Assembly: GCA_026168455.1 (NCBI GenBank)
Contig: JANSJX010000049.1
Location: 1-64,000, forward strand
Source of the DNA: Theocolax elegans
Taxonomy: Eukaryota; Arthropoda; Insecta; Hymenoptera; Cerocephalidae
Reading direction: 5' to 3'
DNA: 64,000 nt
Made by a program: the position numbers and the translations under genes. Positions 34,486-45,533 of the stretch are shown piece after piece. The notes beneath the pieces are model-generated. The model had not been told where the DNA came from. It saw only the letters and a program-made list of their open reading frames with translations, and searched no databases. Every line of letters starts with the position of its first letter. The first letter of the stretch is position 1.

Positions 34486-35205
34486 TGTAACGTGATCGAA
34501 GCTTTATATTGTGGCTTCGATTTACCGACCGTTCGACTTAACTAATTGGGTCAGCGGCCGAAATAAATAAGTAGCGCGCAAGTCGAGCTTGAGGCTCCGC
34601 GATCAGCGATCGTCCTCGGCTCGCTCTCTCTCTCGGGAACCACCGACCAGCCCGGTCCTACTCGAAGCTACCGCCAAGCGACGTGACCGACGGCACATTG
34701 ATAGGCGTTCAATTGGAGATTGACAGGACACAACGCATATTTGAATGAAAAGAATAGTCTCCGAGAGGCGCCTGAAGACGCGGAGCAATAATATAAAGTA
34801 CGTCCTCGCCGAATTGTCCAACAACTCCGCCACGAGGTCCCGAGGGTTGAGCCAGCATTTTGCGCCACGTCCTTCGTCAGATAAGTCTCCTACTTGTCCT
34901 ATTTTTCAAGAAGGTCTTTCGTTGTTTATTCGCGATTAATATATTTTGTTAAAATAACTTCCAATCTATTACTTTAATTATAACGCGGATTTTCGTTATT
35001 ATGATGTTTAAATTTAGCAAGTAAGTCCGCACACGCGCAAACAGAAACGCTATTACGTTTGTGATTATATAACAATAAAAGATTGACGTTCGCCTAGGAG
35101 CGACAAGTATGTATATAAGTCTACCACTCGCACTTTTATTATTCCTACACCAGTTATCCACGAAACCTTTTAATAAATAATAATAAATAAAATATATTTT
35201 TTACA
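34486..35205 (+). repeat. Element 2 5' LTR
   Basis: 720 bp. Differs from the 3' LTR at two sites seen: CGGCTCGC versus CGGTTCGC near the start, and TTTAATAAAT versus TTTAATGAAT near the end. TATATAAG lies at 35112-35119 and several AATAAA hexamers at 35170-35195. Confidence 0.95.
35112..35119 (+). promoter_or_regulatory. Probable TATA box of element 2
   Basis: TATATAAG about 90 bp before the LTR end, followed within 60-80 bp by clustered AATAAA. This implies a very short R/U5 region. The 3' LTR copy is at 41457-41464. Confidence 0.45.
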
Positions 35206-35206
35206 T

Positions 35207-35224
35207 TGGCGCCCAACGTGGGGC
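35207..35224 (+). promoter_or_regulatory. Primer-binding site, tRNA-Lys
   Basis: TGGCGCCCAACGTGGGGC, 18 bases complementary to the 3' end of animal tRNA-Lys(CUU), one base after the LTR. Confidence 0.85.
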
Positions 35225-35272
35225 AATAAGTTTTTTTAAATTTATGTGAACTCACTCGTGGATGAATTGTGT

Positions 35273-36625
35273 ATGGAAAAATACATAGGTTATAACACGC
35301 GCTCCGGTCGACTAGCGAAAAGACCGTATCCATATACTCCGAATAAGAATAAAAAGAAAGCGAAAAATAGAAAAATAATAGTAGAAAATAAGAATATAAG
35401 CGAACAACAAATAATGAGTAACGTACAGGAGCAGCAAGCAGAACTTGAAAGGCAGCGGCAAGAGCTACAAATTCTCCAGGCGCAAGTTAACAACGATCAA
35501 GCGGCACTAGCAGCAAGCCGAGCCGCATTTGAAGAACAAAATCGACAAGCCCAGGAGATGCGTCAAAATTTAGCTGCGCAGCAACAGAATCTAGTCACCC
35601 AGCAACAGAACTTGCAAGCACAACGAATTGCGTTGGAAAACGATAGATTAGCACAGCAAAGATCCCAGGTGAACGTAAATAATAATAATAATAATAATAA
35701 CGCCGCGAATGTACATAATAATTATTCAGTAGATTTAAATTCGTTAATAAGTAATGTTCATTCAATGCAATTAGACGTGAAAACTCCGGAATTCCACGAT
35801 GAAAATCGATCGAATCCTCTCGAGTTTTTGAGTGATGTAGAGCGTTTTTTTAAAATAAAAAATATCGAAACTGATAATAGAAAAATAAATACATTGAGCG
35901 TATTTTTACACGGTAGAGCGAGTGTCTGGTGGCAATTACAGAGCGAGTTTCAAAGCTATCAATGTTTTTGTGAAGCATTTAAACTTGAATTTTACCCAAT
36001 ACCCACGCAAGTAAAAATAAAAAATCAGTGGTCAAACAGAAGGTTTTCAGACCTTAACATAAATTTATTAACATATTTTTACAGTCAGTTAAAAGAAGCC
36101 AATTTTTTATTACCAATAATATCGCAATACGAGAAAAACTTTACTATCGTGCAACAGTTTCCCGAATATGTGCGTAAATCATTAGCCGCAATCGATTTTA
36201 ATGATACAAAGACAATTGTACAAACTCTAGCAAATTTAGACGCGATATACGCAGACAAGCAAAGAATTTGGGGGCGGAAACAAAATAACACCGCGCAAGA
36301 GCCATACAATAATAGAACGAACGACGTTCAAGTGAGAAAGGTAAATATAAGAAACAATGATCGCGAATATAATCGGAGAGGTAATGAAAGGTTCCGTGGT
36401 AACAATTATAATAACACGCGTAGATACGAATACCATAGAACGGCTAATGAATATAGTCAAGGCACATTGTCTCCGCAATTAGTAAATCATAGCGATACAT
36501 GTCGAAATAATGATATAAGATTACCGGACACGCGTTTTCCCCCACCTTCGTTGACGAATACCAACGCTCAAACTAATCAAAGTCGACCAAACCTTCCTTT
36601 AAACGGGCATAAGACACATTGTTAA
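35273..36625 (+). CDS. gag: Gag of element 2, 450 aa
   Basis: I start at the ATG at 35273; an earlier ATG at 35244 meets a stop at once, and the frame upstream has only a GTG. A basic N-terminus (NKNKKKAKNRK) precedes a Gln-rich coiled coil at about residues 45-130, an Asn run, and a capsid-like region (about 160-330) with EFHDENRSNPLEFLSDVERFF and GRASVWWQL, typical of gypsy Gag. The C-terminus is basic and Asn/Arg-rich, and has no CCHC zinc knuckle, unlike element 1. RNA binding may rely on the basic tail. The end overlaps the pol frame (open from 36613) by 13 nt in the -1 frame. Confidence 0.88.
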   Translation: MEKYIGYNTRSGRLAKRPYPYTPNKNKKKAKNRKIIVENKNISEQQIMSNVQEQQAELERQRQELQILQAQVNNDQAALAASRAAFEEQNRQAQEMRQNLAAQQQNLVTQQQNLQAQRIALENDRLAQQRSQVNVNNNNNNNNAANVHNNYSVDLNSLISNVHSMQLDVKTPEFHDENRSNPLEFLSDVERFFKIKNIETDNRKINTLSVFLHGRASVWWQLQSEFQSYQCFCEAFKLEFYPIPTQVKIKNQWSNRRFSDLNINLLTYFYSQLKEANFLLPIISQYEKNFTIVQQFPEYVRKSLAAIDFNDTKTIVQTLANLDAIYADKQRIWGRKQNNTAQEPYNNRTNDVQVRKVNIRNNDREYNRRGNERFRGNNYNNTRRYEYHRTANEYSQGTLSPQLVNHSDTCRNNDIRLPDTRFPPPSLTNTNAQTNQSRPNLPLNGHKTHC

Positions 36626-39600
36626 CGGGTCCATCAATGTGTCAAAATTATGTTGATTTTGTAGATAATTTGCAATTCGATGTAATACATAAGGACCAAG
36701 AAAGTCAACAATTAGCGAACGCAAGTCCCCAATCTCCCCACATATTATGTAATGTAAAAGATAATCACACATGGGCGCTGCTCGATAGTGGGAGCCAGGT
36801 GACTGCGATATCGGAAAATTTTTATAGTAGATTAAAGGAAACGGAGAAAATACCGGAGTTGCCGGTTACAAATATGACAGTATCCACAGCTATAGGAAAA
36901 AAATCTATGCCAATCAAAAAACAAATTTATCTTGAAATAAAAATAGACTATTTTCGTTTTATATGTATTTGTTTAATAATTCCATTGTTAACAAATGATA
37001 TGATACTGGGGAATGATTTTATGTTTAAAAACCATATTATTTTAGATTATTGGAACAAATGCATAAAAATAAAAAATGACATCATTCCGAAATCGCTAGT
37101 TCTGTTCGATCGCGATAGTTCGGAAAAACTTATAGTATCGCGCCAAAATGAAGAAATACAAATATATATTATTCAATTAAAGAAAATTGAGAGTTTAAAT
37201 ACGAGAATGAACGATAAAAATAACTGTAAACAAAATGACCCAGTAAGTAATGTAATAATTACGAAAGAAAATGATAAAATACAAAAAGTTAATAGTTATA
37301 ACCGCGTGTTTAATAATAATCAGTATATTGTAAAAAATGACGATGAATTTTTGTTAGAAAATGAAATTTTAAAAGGCGCAAATGAATTTAATAATATACC
37401 CGATTTCGAATTAAATACAATCAATCTTAATACAGGCGCAGACGAAGATTTTTTCGAACAATCGCGAACGATCGCGGAAAACATAACAGAGTTGAGCGAA
37501 GAGGAAAAAACGAATTTTCTCGAGTTATTAATACAATATAAACAAACATTTTTGGACAAACCCGGCCTTGCAAAAAATTACATTCACGATATAAAATTAA
37601 CCAAACACAATCCAGTAATAAATAAATCATACCCAGTCCCATTTTCATTAAGAAATGATGTTGAAAAATGCATAAAAGAAATGGTGAACGATGGAATAAT
37701 AGAACGCGCAAAAAGTCCCTACTGTAATCCTTTACGCATCGTCCGAAAGAGTGACGGGGGTATTCGAGTTTGTCTGGATGCTCGCGAACTTAATAGCCAC
37801 ATCGAAGACGATCGTGAGTCGCCTCCATTGATCGAAGAAATCATGCAAAAGTTTTACAATTGTAAATTGTTTTCAAAAATCGACATGACCCAAGGTTACT
37901 TTCAAATACAATTGCATGAAAAATCTAGACCGTATACGGCATTTCTATTCGGCTCTACTCAATACCAATTTATACGTGTCCCCTTTGGATTAAAAACTGC
38001 AGGGAGCGCTTTTATTCGTGCTCTTGGGATAGCCTTCGAAAGCACAATTAAAAAATTGGAAATGGAAAATGAAAATTATAATATTGAGAAGTCGGGGTCA
38101 AGCGAAAATGTAAATATAAATAATTTTAAATCGAAAATGGCAAATTATATTGATGATAAAGCTGTAGCTACCAATAATGTCAATAATCATATTAAAGTAA
38201 TAAAAATAATTTTTGAAGTATTTTTGCAAAATAACCTGACAATTAAACTTAAAAAGTGCCAATTTTTTAAAACAAAAATAGATTTTTTAGGGTTTCAATT
38301 AACAAAGGAGGGAATTCGTCCTAGTTTAGACCGGTTAAAAGATATAGAAAGTTTAGAAGAGCCTAAAAATCAGAAACAGTTACAAAAAATTCTAGGTGTA
38401 TGCAATTATTATAGACGATTCGCAATTATGCATAGTAATTATGTACATCCGTTTCGCGACCTCTTACAAAAAAATTCGACATGGAGATGGACCAATAATC
38501 ATACACAAGCATTTGAAAACTTAAAACAAAACTTTATGAAGTGTATATGTCTAAATCATATTCTCCGTAATGCAAAATTTATCTTACAATGCGATGCAAG
38601 TACTTCAGGAATAGGGGGAGTATTATATCAGGTTGATACCGAAGGAAATAATAGGATAGTATCCGTTGCAAGCCGTTGTTTAACTAAAACTGAATCAAAT
38701 TATATAACTACGGAAATTGAATTATTGGCCATTGTTTTTTGCGTGACTAAATTCAGACATTATTTAATCGGAACAAGATTCGAAATTAAAACCGACCATC
38801 GAGCATTAATATTTCTTAATACAACTACGTACCATAACCCACGCTTAATTCGATGGGCGCTACTTCTCCAACAGTACAATTACAATATATCCTTCTGTCG
38901 CGGAGTTGATAATGTGATGGCCGATTTTTTAAGCCGAAACCCAGAAGGGAAATTTGGTAGTGAAGTCGAACAGGAAAGTTTGATGATTTCATTTCTATAC
39001 AAATATTTTCCGTGTAATGGTAAAAATACCGAAATGTCGCCGCTTGTCATCATGGCTTTGCATAATGAAAACTCTTCACTAAAAAGAATGCTTAAAGATT
39101 TATGTAACGAGCAACAAAACGATTCTTATTGCAAGGGCATAATAGACAAACTAAAAAACGGAACATTAGAAAATGTAAATCATCAAACTTATCAAAACAT
39201 TTTATTTCAACGCGAAAATATATCTAACAATTGGAGAATAGTTTTACCGGTAAGCATACAAACAAAAATAATCGACTATATCCATAATAAACTGGGTCAC
39301 CCTGGAGTCTTTAAGACAATGTCCTATATAAAAAATTTTTACTTTTGGCGATATATGCATAAACAAGTAAAGAAACACGTCTTAACCTGCGATACGTGCC
39401 AACGAGTGAAGTACTTATCGATCGCGATGGAGGGAACGTACGAAATGATTAACCCTGAGAAACCGTCGATTCTCACCACGGTCGATTTCTACGGTCCCCT
39501 TCCCCGCGGTCGAGGGGGAGTGGAGTATTTATTCGTGGTACTAGACGCCTTTTCGAAATTAGTAAGGATATACCCATTAAAGAAGGCAACAACTCGGATG

Positions 39601-40284
39601 GCATTAAAGAAAATCATCGAAAATTATATTCCCGAATGTGGAAAGCCTATGAAATTGTTAAGTGACCACGGCTCTCAATTTACCTCTCCAAAATGGAAAA
39701 ACGCCCTAGAAAAAGAAGGCATTAAAGTGTTGTACAGTTCCATAAGGCATCCGCAGAGTAATCCCACGGAAAGGGTAATGAGAGAAATAGGTAGACTCTT
39801 TAGGACATTTTGCGCGGAAAATCACACTACCTGGCCGCAATATGTAAAGAAAATCGAAGATTTATTAAATGTGACCACACATTATAGTACGGCTTGTATA
39901 CCCCAAGAATTGCATTTTGGCAAACCGTTGCACGACGAAATTTACAAAGTCATTGCCTTTCCAAAATCTCAAAATATTAATCATCAGTATATGATAACAT
40001 TGGCTAAGCAAAATATGCAAAAAAGCTTCGAAACTCGCTCAAAAAACTGTAAAGGCTCGCGTATAGAGTTAAATATAGGAGACTTGGTTTTGTTGCGCGT
40101 TAGACATTTGTCGAACGCATTAGACAAGGTTACTCACAAATTTTTTCATTTGTATGAGGGGCCCTACATCATTATCAAAAATTGCGGGAAAAATGCTTTT
40201 ATACTTGCGGAGATGAATAATCAAGATGTAATTATCGGTACTTATAATCGCGCGAATCTAAGAAAATTTTATATGCGTCAATAA
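36613..40284 (+). CDS. pol: Pol of element 2: protease, RT, RNase H, integrase
   Basis: A single uninterrupted frame. First ATG at 36637; the frame opens at 36613, so a -1 shift from gag or re-initiation would be needed. Numbering from 36619: protease LLDSGS with Asp 56; RT with YIDD at 510-513; RNase H with Asp 659; integrase finger starting His 889 and ending CDTC; DDE residues Asp 956, Asp 1016, Glu 1051. RT has about 40 extra residues between the conserved FGLKTAGSAF block and YIDD, rich in Asn, Glu and Lys, where most gypsy RTs have a short linker. All catalytic residues are present, so the copy may be active. Confidence 0.95.
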   Translation, partial: DTLLTGPSMCQNYVDFVDNLQFDVIHKDQESQQLANASPQSPHILCNVKDNHTWALLDSGSQVTAISENFYSRLKETEKIPELPVTNMTVSTAIGKKSMPIKKQIYLEIKIDYFRFICICLIIPLLTNDMILGNDFMFKNHIILDYWNKCIKIKNDIIPKSLVLFDRDSSEKLIVSRQNEEIQIYIIQLKKIESLNTRMNDKNNCKQNDPVSNVIITKENDKIQKVNSYNRVFNNNQYIVKNDDEFLLENEILKGANEFNNIPDFELNTINLNTGADEDFFEQSRTIAENITELSEEEKTNFLELLIQYKQTFLDKPGLAKNYIHDIKLTKHNPVINKSYPVPFSLRNDVEKCIKEMVNDGIIERAKSPYCNPLRIVRKSDGGIRVCLDARELNSHIEDDRESPPLIEEIMQKFYNCKLFSKIDMTQGYFQIQLHEKSRPYTAFLFGSTQYQFIRVPFGLKTAGSAFIRALGIAFESTIKKLEMENENYNIEKSGSSENVNINNFKSKMANYIDDKAVATNNVNNHIKVIKIIFEVFLQNNLTIKLKKCQFFKTKIDFLGFQLTKEGIRPSLDRLKDIESLEEPKNQKQLQKILGVCNYYRRFAIMHSNYVHPFRDLLQKNSTWRWTNNHTQAFENLKQNFMKCICLNHILRNAKFILQCDASTSGIGGVLYQVDTEGNNRIVSVASRCLTKTESNYITTEIELLAIVFCVTKFRHYLIGTRFEIKTDHRALIFLNTTTYHNPRLIRWALLLQQYNYNISFCRGVDNVMADFLSRNPEGKFGSEVEQESLMISFLYKYFPCNGKNTEMSPLVIMALHNENSSLKRMLKDLCNEQQNDSYCKGIIDKLKNGTLENVNHQTYQNILFQRENISNNWRIVLPVSIQTKIIDYIHNKLGHPGVFKTMSYIKNFYFWRYMHKQVKKHVLTCDTCQRVKYLSIAMEGTYEMINPEKPSILTTVDFYGPLPRGRGGVEYLFVVLDAFSKLVRIYPLKKATTRMALKKIIENYIPECGKPMKLLSDHGSQFTSPKWKNALEKEGIKVLYSSIRHPQSNPTERVMREIGRLFRTFCAENHTTWPQYVKKIEDLLNVTTHYSTACIPQELHFGKPLHDEIYKVIAFPKSQNINHQYMITLAKQNMQKSFETRSKNCKGSRIELNIGDLVLLRVRHLSNALDKVTHKFFHLYEGPYIIIKNCGKNAFILAEMNNQDVIIGTYNRANLRKFYMRQ

Positions 40285-40820
40285 AAAAAAAAAAATAAAA
40301 AAAAAAAAAAATGTAAATATTGTCGTTTTAAGCGTAAAATTCTACATAAGGTATAAGAAGGAATAGCGTAATGATAACAAAAATAATAATATAAAAGAAA
40401 AACGAAATAAAGCATATAAATATACGATAGGAAATAACAACATAATATATAAAAAAAAACGAGAATAAATCAAGGTCAATTTTATATTATCTTTAAGGAT
40501 AGAATTTAACCGACACTTTGCGTGAACGTAGACGTGTGCGTCTAATTTGTATATATTGTAAATACCGTGTTTATATTTCGTTAATCTTATTGTCTTAGTA
40601 CTGACAGGTTATGCGCGCATATCTATAAGTGGATCCATCGTTGTATCATAGACGAATTATTAGATGTAATAATATATTGTTAAATTTTAGTGTAATATGC
40701 GACGAAATAATAATGTCAATTCTTTTGCGTATGTTCGTTCTTACTTGCAAAGTATTAAATATGCGGTGTAATTATCATCAATTTCTATAATGTTCACGCT
40801 GTTTATCACAGCTTAAACAA
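40285..40820 (+). other. Element 2 3' untranslated region
   Basis: A-rich stretch after pol, then AT-rich sequence without an ORF. No env-like gene. Confidence 0.6.
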
Positions 40821-40830
40821 GGGGGAGTAA
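40818..40830 (+). promoter_or_regulatory. Polypurine tract of element 2
   Basis: CAAGGGGGAGTAA immediately before the 3' LTR. Confidence 0.75.
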
Positions 40831-41550
40831 TGTAACGTGATCGAAGCTTTATATTGTGGCTTCGATTTACCGACCGTTCGACTTAACTAATTGGGTCAGC
40901 GGCCGAAATAAATAAGTAGCGCGCAAGTCGAGCTTGAGGCTCCGCGATCAGCGATCGTCCTCGGTTCGCTCTCTCTCTCGGGAACCACCGACCAGCCCGG
41001 TCCTACTCGAAGCTACCGCCAAGCGACGTGACCGACGGCACATTGATAGGCGTTCAATTGGAGATTGACAGGACACAACGCATATTTGAATGAAAAGAAT
41101 AGTCTCCGAGAGGCGCCTGAAGACGCGGAGCAATAATATAAAGTACGTCCTCGCCGAATTGTCCAACAACTCCGCCACGAGGTCCCGAGGGTTGAGCCAG
41201 CATTTTGCGCCACGTCCTTCGTCAGATAAGTCTCCTACTTGTCCTATTTTTCAAGAAGGTCTTTCGTTGTTTATTCGCGATTAATATATTTTGTTAAAAT
41301 AACTTCCAATCTATTACTTTAATTATAACGCGGATTTTCGTTATTATGATGTTTAAATTTAGCAAGTAAGTCCGCACACGCGCAAACAGAAACGCTATTA
41401 CGTTTGTGATTATATAACAATAAAAGATTGACGTTCGCCTAGGAGCGACAAGTATGTATATAAGTCTACCACTCGCACTTTTATTATTCCTACACCAGTT
41501 ATCCACGAAACCTTTTAATGAATAATAATAAATAAAATATATTTTTTACA
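40831..41550 (+). repeat. Element 2 3' LTR
   Basis: 720 bp, followed by the AAAC target duplication at 41551-41554. Confidence 0.95.
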
Positions 41551-42432
41551 AAACGTTTAATTAAATTACAATTTATGGTATGGTAAAAATACTTGTCGAT
41601 TATTCCGCTTTGATTTCAGTACTATCAATAACAGAAACTACTTATGAAGTTTAAGCAAAATATATAAAATGTCTAATTATAAAAACAAAAAATGGTAGAA
41701 AAAAGATGGGAGCAAGAATTAAAAATCTTTATATCAGACATCGTTTTTGAATGTGTGATTGGAAACCATACTTACGAAGTTTGACACCTTTGTCGAAGGT
41801 GTTTTATAAAGTACTTTCTACAGACACAAATAACGAATAAACGAGTTATTTAATTTAATCTTAATACCTAAAACAATAATAAAAAAATTAAAAGTTTGTG
41901 TTGATATGGTACACAATACTTGTCGATACCATTTTGATTTCAGTTCTTTCAATTGCAGAAATTTGTATGATATTGTAAGCAATAATGTATAAGTGTTTAA
42001 AAAAAACGCAAATTTATAGCATGGTAAAAAATACTTGTTGATTATTCCGCTTACATTTCAGTACTTTCAATAGCAGAAACTACTTTATGAAGTTTAAGCA
42101 AAATATATAAAATGTCTAATTATCAAAACAAAAATAAGTAGAAAATAGATGTGTTTAATAAAACACAAATTTATGGTATGGTAAAGAATACTTGTCGATT
42201 ATTCCGCTTTGATTTCAATACTTTCAATAGCAGAAACTTCTTATGAAGTTTAAGCAAAATATATAAAATGTTCAATTATAAAATCAAACATAAGTAGAAA
42301 AATATGGGAGTAAGAATTAAAAATTTTTTTATCAGACATTGTTTATGAAAGTGTGGTTGGAAACCATATTGGCGATGTTTGACACCTTCGTCGAAGGTGT
42401 TTTATAAAGTACTTTCTAGGGACACAAATAAC
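41551..42432 (-). repeat. K-family right arm, part 2
   Basis: Continues the inverted copy of the left arm interrupted by element 2. Contains the hairpin motifs ACACCTTTGTCGAAGGTGT and ACACCTTCGTCGAAGGTGT. No gene. Confidence 0.75.
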
Positions 42433-42480
42433 GATAATTATTAGATTAATTAATATTTTTATCGGTCTTACAGTCAATTA

Positions 42481-42648
42481 TATGATTCATTTGTTTTTAA
42501 TAATGTAGAAATTTTAGAACAAAATATTATGAGTAGATTTAAAAGAGAAAGTCTTGAGAATATTCATATATTTAAGAATGATAAGAATGTTAATTTAATG
42601 TTAGAGTCAAGTAAATTGAATAAGATTTATCATCCTATCTTAACTTAA
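42481..42648 (+). pseudogene. C-terminal fragment of a Penelope-like protein (55 codons plus stop)
   Basis: Reads RESLENIHIFKN...NKIYHPIL, which resembles the end of the GIY-YIG endonuclease region of Penelope-like proteins: an R-E-x-x-E block, then a short stretch ending in an aromatic-proline segment. RT and most of the endonuclease are missing, so the copy is 5'-truncated. The TAA at 42646 looks like the natural end. It could be chance similarity, but the context supports it. Confidence 0.45.
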
Positions 42649-42745
42649 CTTAGTTTATGGGTGTGAATTTATTTAGGTGTGGGTCCTTGGAGTGGGGAGG
42701 CTTTTTTGAGGGTATAAATATAGTGTGGAATAGTTTTTTCATCTC

Positions 42746-42786
42746 AGTCCCTGATGAGGAGCAGCAGCGAGCTCGAAACGTCGGAC
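42746..42786 (+). ncRNA. Hammerhead-ribozyme-like motif
   Basis: Core CTGATGA (42751-42757) and GAAA (42775-42778) are joined by stem II, GAGC (42759-42762) with GCTC (42771-42774). GTCC (42747-42750) can pair with GGAC (42783-42786) as stem I. The GTC before GGAC would be the cleavage triplet. Stem III is reduced to the palindrome ACGT, which suggests activity as a dimer, as described for Penelope-associated hammerheads. Activity is untested. Confidence 0.5.
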
Positions 42787-43009
42787 AGCATATTTGGGGT
42801 TAGTAGATTTTTGGTGGAGGGGGGCAGTCTGATTGCTTTATTAATAATTTGTTTTTATTTTCAGTTAGTGTTTTTATTTTTTATTTTTTATTTTTATTAT
42901 TTTTATAGATTCTTCGGGGGTGATTATAAGTAGGGGCAATCTGACTGCCCATATAATTGACTGTAAGACCGATAAAAATATTAATTAATTTAGTTATACT
43001 ACAGTCGAC

Positions 43010-43540
43010 ATAAGTAATATTTGATAATTATTAGACAACAAATTTATAATTTTTACTATAACTATTTTTTTTCAAATAAAGTATGTAATCATTTATTGTA
43101 ATTTTTTTTAATGTAAAATGTATGTATTTCATCATTTTTTCAATTAAAACTTAGTTTGTAAAAAGTGAGAGTATTATTTATTATTTTTAATAATAAAAGC
43201 TTCCAAACCACTGTTCATCTAAAAATAAATGTTTTCTATTTGGTTTAATAGAAACCTATAAAAAAAAAATTTATAAAGATCAAAGGAATGGTCCATTGTC
43301 TATATTGTTAATATCAAATATCACCATCAGTCTACTGCAAAACTTAGAGTACATGTAATAATTGTTAATTTTTTGATGATTAAGCAAAAAATCCAAAATA
43401 CTTAAAACAATTTCTGACAAATGACAATTTGGAGATTTTATAAGGGTTTGGTTTTTGTTGAAGTTTTAAAAGAGAAGATTTTTTTTAAATAACGATGAAA
43501 CAAAAGTTTTAATTTCTTCTTCATGAATGTATAATATTAT
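43010..43540 (-). repeat. Large inverted repeat, right arm, inner part
   Basis: Inverted copy of 30178-30715. Ends at 43540 where palindrome P2 begins. Confidence 0.7.
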
Positions 43541-44836
43541 AACATACACTTTTCCAAATATCCATATATTATATACAATGGGTTAAAAATTAAATATATT
43601 AATTATTGCATTTTTAAGATAATTCTATTTTTATACTTATTTATATTTTAATTACACCTTTTTATAAGTAATTTATACTCCATAATAGTTTTCTGCAATT
43701 GAAAGTACTCAAATCAAAAACACCTTTCAAAAAGGTGTCAAAACCCGCAAGTATATGTGTTATTCTAATCAAACTTTGAAAATTGTTATCTGATAAATAA
43801 AATTGTTATCTGTCGGATAAATTTTAATGTATAAGATAAAAATATCTTTGATTCTAATTCCCATATTTTCTCTACTTATTTATATTTTTATTACACCTTT
43901 TCTATATCTAACTTATATTCCATAATATTTTTCTGCAATTGAAAGTATTCAATTCGAAAACACCTTCCAAGAAGGTGTCAAAACCCGCAAGTATTGTGCT
44001 ATTCTAATCAAACTTTGAAAATTGTTATCTGATAAATAAATTCTGCAATTCAATCTGACATTGTTATCTGATAAATAAATAATTTTAATTTCTAACTACC
44101 TTACTTTATTTATTTCTTTGAATTTTAATGAAACATTTTTATAAGTATTACGAAATTTTCGTATAAAAAATTTCTGCAATTGAAAGAATTGAAATCAAAC
44201 TGAAATCGACAAGTATTTTGAATCGTACCATAAATTTATATTTTATATAAACATTTTTATATATATTACTTAAACTTCGTAAAGAGTTTCTGCAATTGAA
44301 AGCACTGAAATCAAACTGTAATCGACAAGTATTTTGAACCATGCAAAAATTTCTATCAATCTGAATACAGATTTTTTTATATGAAAAGTATCTTACACTA
44401 TTATTTTTCATTTCTGGCCCTCACATGTTTTACAGTAATAAATAAATAATATTCTAATGATATTAATTTGTGCAAAATTAATTTCTGCAATACTAATAAA
44501 ATGGACATTTCTTTTTTATTCTTTTAAATAATAAAATAATACTTGCACCACCGTTGGTTAAACGCTTCATATATGTGTTAATTCTGACTTACTAATGTAT
44601 TCCTTTACATTTATGAAAGTATATAATACCGTGAAGAAACTGCAATGAGTAATAATATATAAATATTGCAATACTATCTGGCAATTTTAATATCCTACAT
44701 CACCAATGATAAAATAAACATCATTATTTTTATCTAATAAAGTTCCTAAAAGAGGCCTGCGATGGCTTGGTTGGTAGGGCGACGGACTCGTAATCTGGAG
44801 GTCCCAGGTTTGATTCCCGGCCCCGGCCGATTGATA

Positions 44837-45533
44837 CACGGAGAGAAATATTTAGTAAATATTACAAAGCAGTTTGGTAAAAATTCCTAAACTCCCAAGT
44901 AATGTGGTCACAGACCGAAAAAACCGAAAAAATTACCAAACTGCTAAGTAAAATTTACAGTAAATGTAGTAAAATTTACTCTAAATGTAGTAAAATTTGT
45001 GGAGTTAACGTACTAAATTTTACAATTAAGCTTGTAAATTTTATTAACTCTTATTTTTTCCTATACTGCTTACGAAATTCTATAAACAACAGTACAGCAC
45101 GAGATACCGAAAAGAAGCGATAAAGTTGCGATCTTTAGGTTAAAATTTTTATTGGAATCGCGTCGTTCGTGTGTTTACTTTAAAAGGACGATTCGATGAA
45201 ACACATGCAAGTGACGCGGTGGCGCAATGGTAAGGACTTGGATTCTCAACCCAAACATCGCAGGTTCGATCCCGATGACATCCAGAATTTTTTTCACTAA
45301 TTAAATTTCATTTAAATATTTAAAATATCCATAACACTCGAATAATATACATAAACTCAAAAATAAATAATATGGGAGAAATAAAATTTTTTTTCTGATG
45401 TTAAAAAAAAAATTAAAATTACAATTTAGTCTAGTAAAAATTACGAGATTCGCAGTTTGTTACCACATTACTTGAGAGTTTAGGAATTTTTACCAAACTG
45501 CTTTGTAATATTTACTAATTATTTCTCTCCGTG
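44837..45533. mobile_element. MITE with TA target duplication, 697 bp
   Basis: Starts CACGGAGAGAAATATTTAG and ends with its complement; the inverted repeat is about 72 bp with two or three mismatches. TA at 44835-44836 and 45534-45535 flanks it, and the P1 SINE shows a single TA. The interior is rich in AGTAAAATTTA motifs and contains a Pol III-like unit. TA duplication fits the Tc1/mariner superfamily; no transposase is present. Confidence 0.75.
45211..45293 (+). ncRNA. tRNA-like Pol III unit inside the MITE
   Basis: A-box TGGCGCAATGG at 45220-45230, B-box GGTTCGATCCC at 45263-45273, and a T-run at 45286-45292 that could terminate Pol III. The sequence does not close into a good cloverleaf: the T-stem pairs poorly. 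So it is probably a tRNA-derived transcription unit rather than a working tRNA. Confidence 0.4.

Larger units (their letters stand above)
34486..41550 (+). mobile_element. Ty3/gypsy LTR retrotransposon, element 2 (complete)
   Basis: A 7065-bp element with 720-bp LTRs (TGTAAC...TTTACA) and a clear 4-bp target duplication, AAAC at 34482-34485 and 41551-41554. The empty site is preserved, inverted, in the left arm near 31730 and 33017. Two LTR differences were seen, so insertion is recent. Contains gag and a full protease-RT-RNaseH-integrase ORF, no env. It was inserted after the K inverted repeat formed. Confidence 0.95.
42446..43022 (+). mobile_element. Penelope-like element fragment, 577 bp
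   Basis: Flanked by a 13-bp direct duplication GATAATTATTAGA (42433-42445 and 43023-43035); the inverted paralog near 30690 lacks the insert. Near its ends lie perfect 38-bp inverted repeats (42446-42483 and 42951-42988). Inside are the end of a protein resembling the Penelope GIY-YIG C-terminus and a hammerhead-like motif, both features reported for Penelope-like retroelements. A long duplication fits target-primed insertion rather than a DNA transposase. Family assignment rests on these combined features. Confidence 0.55.
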
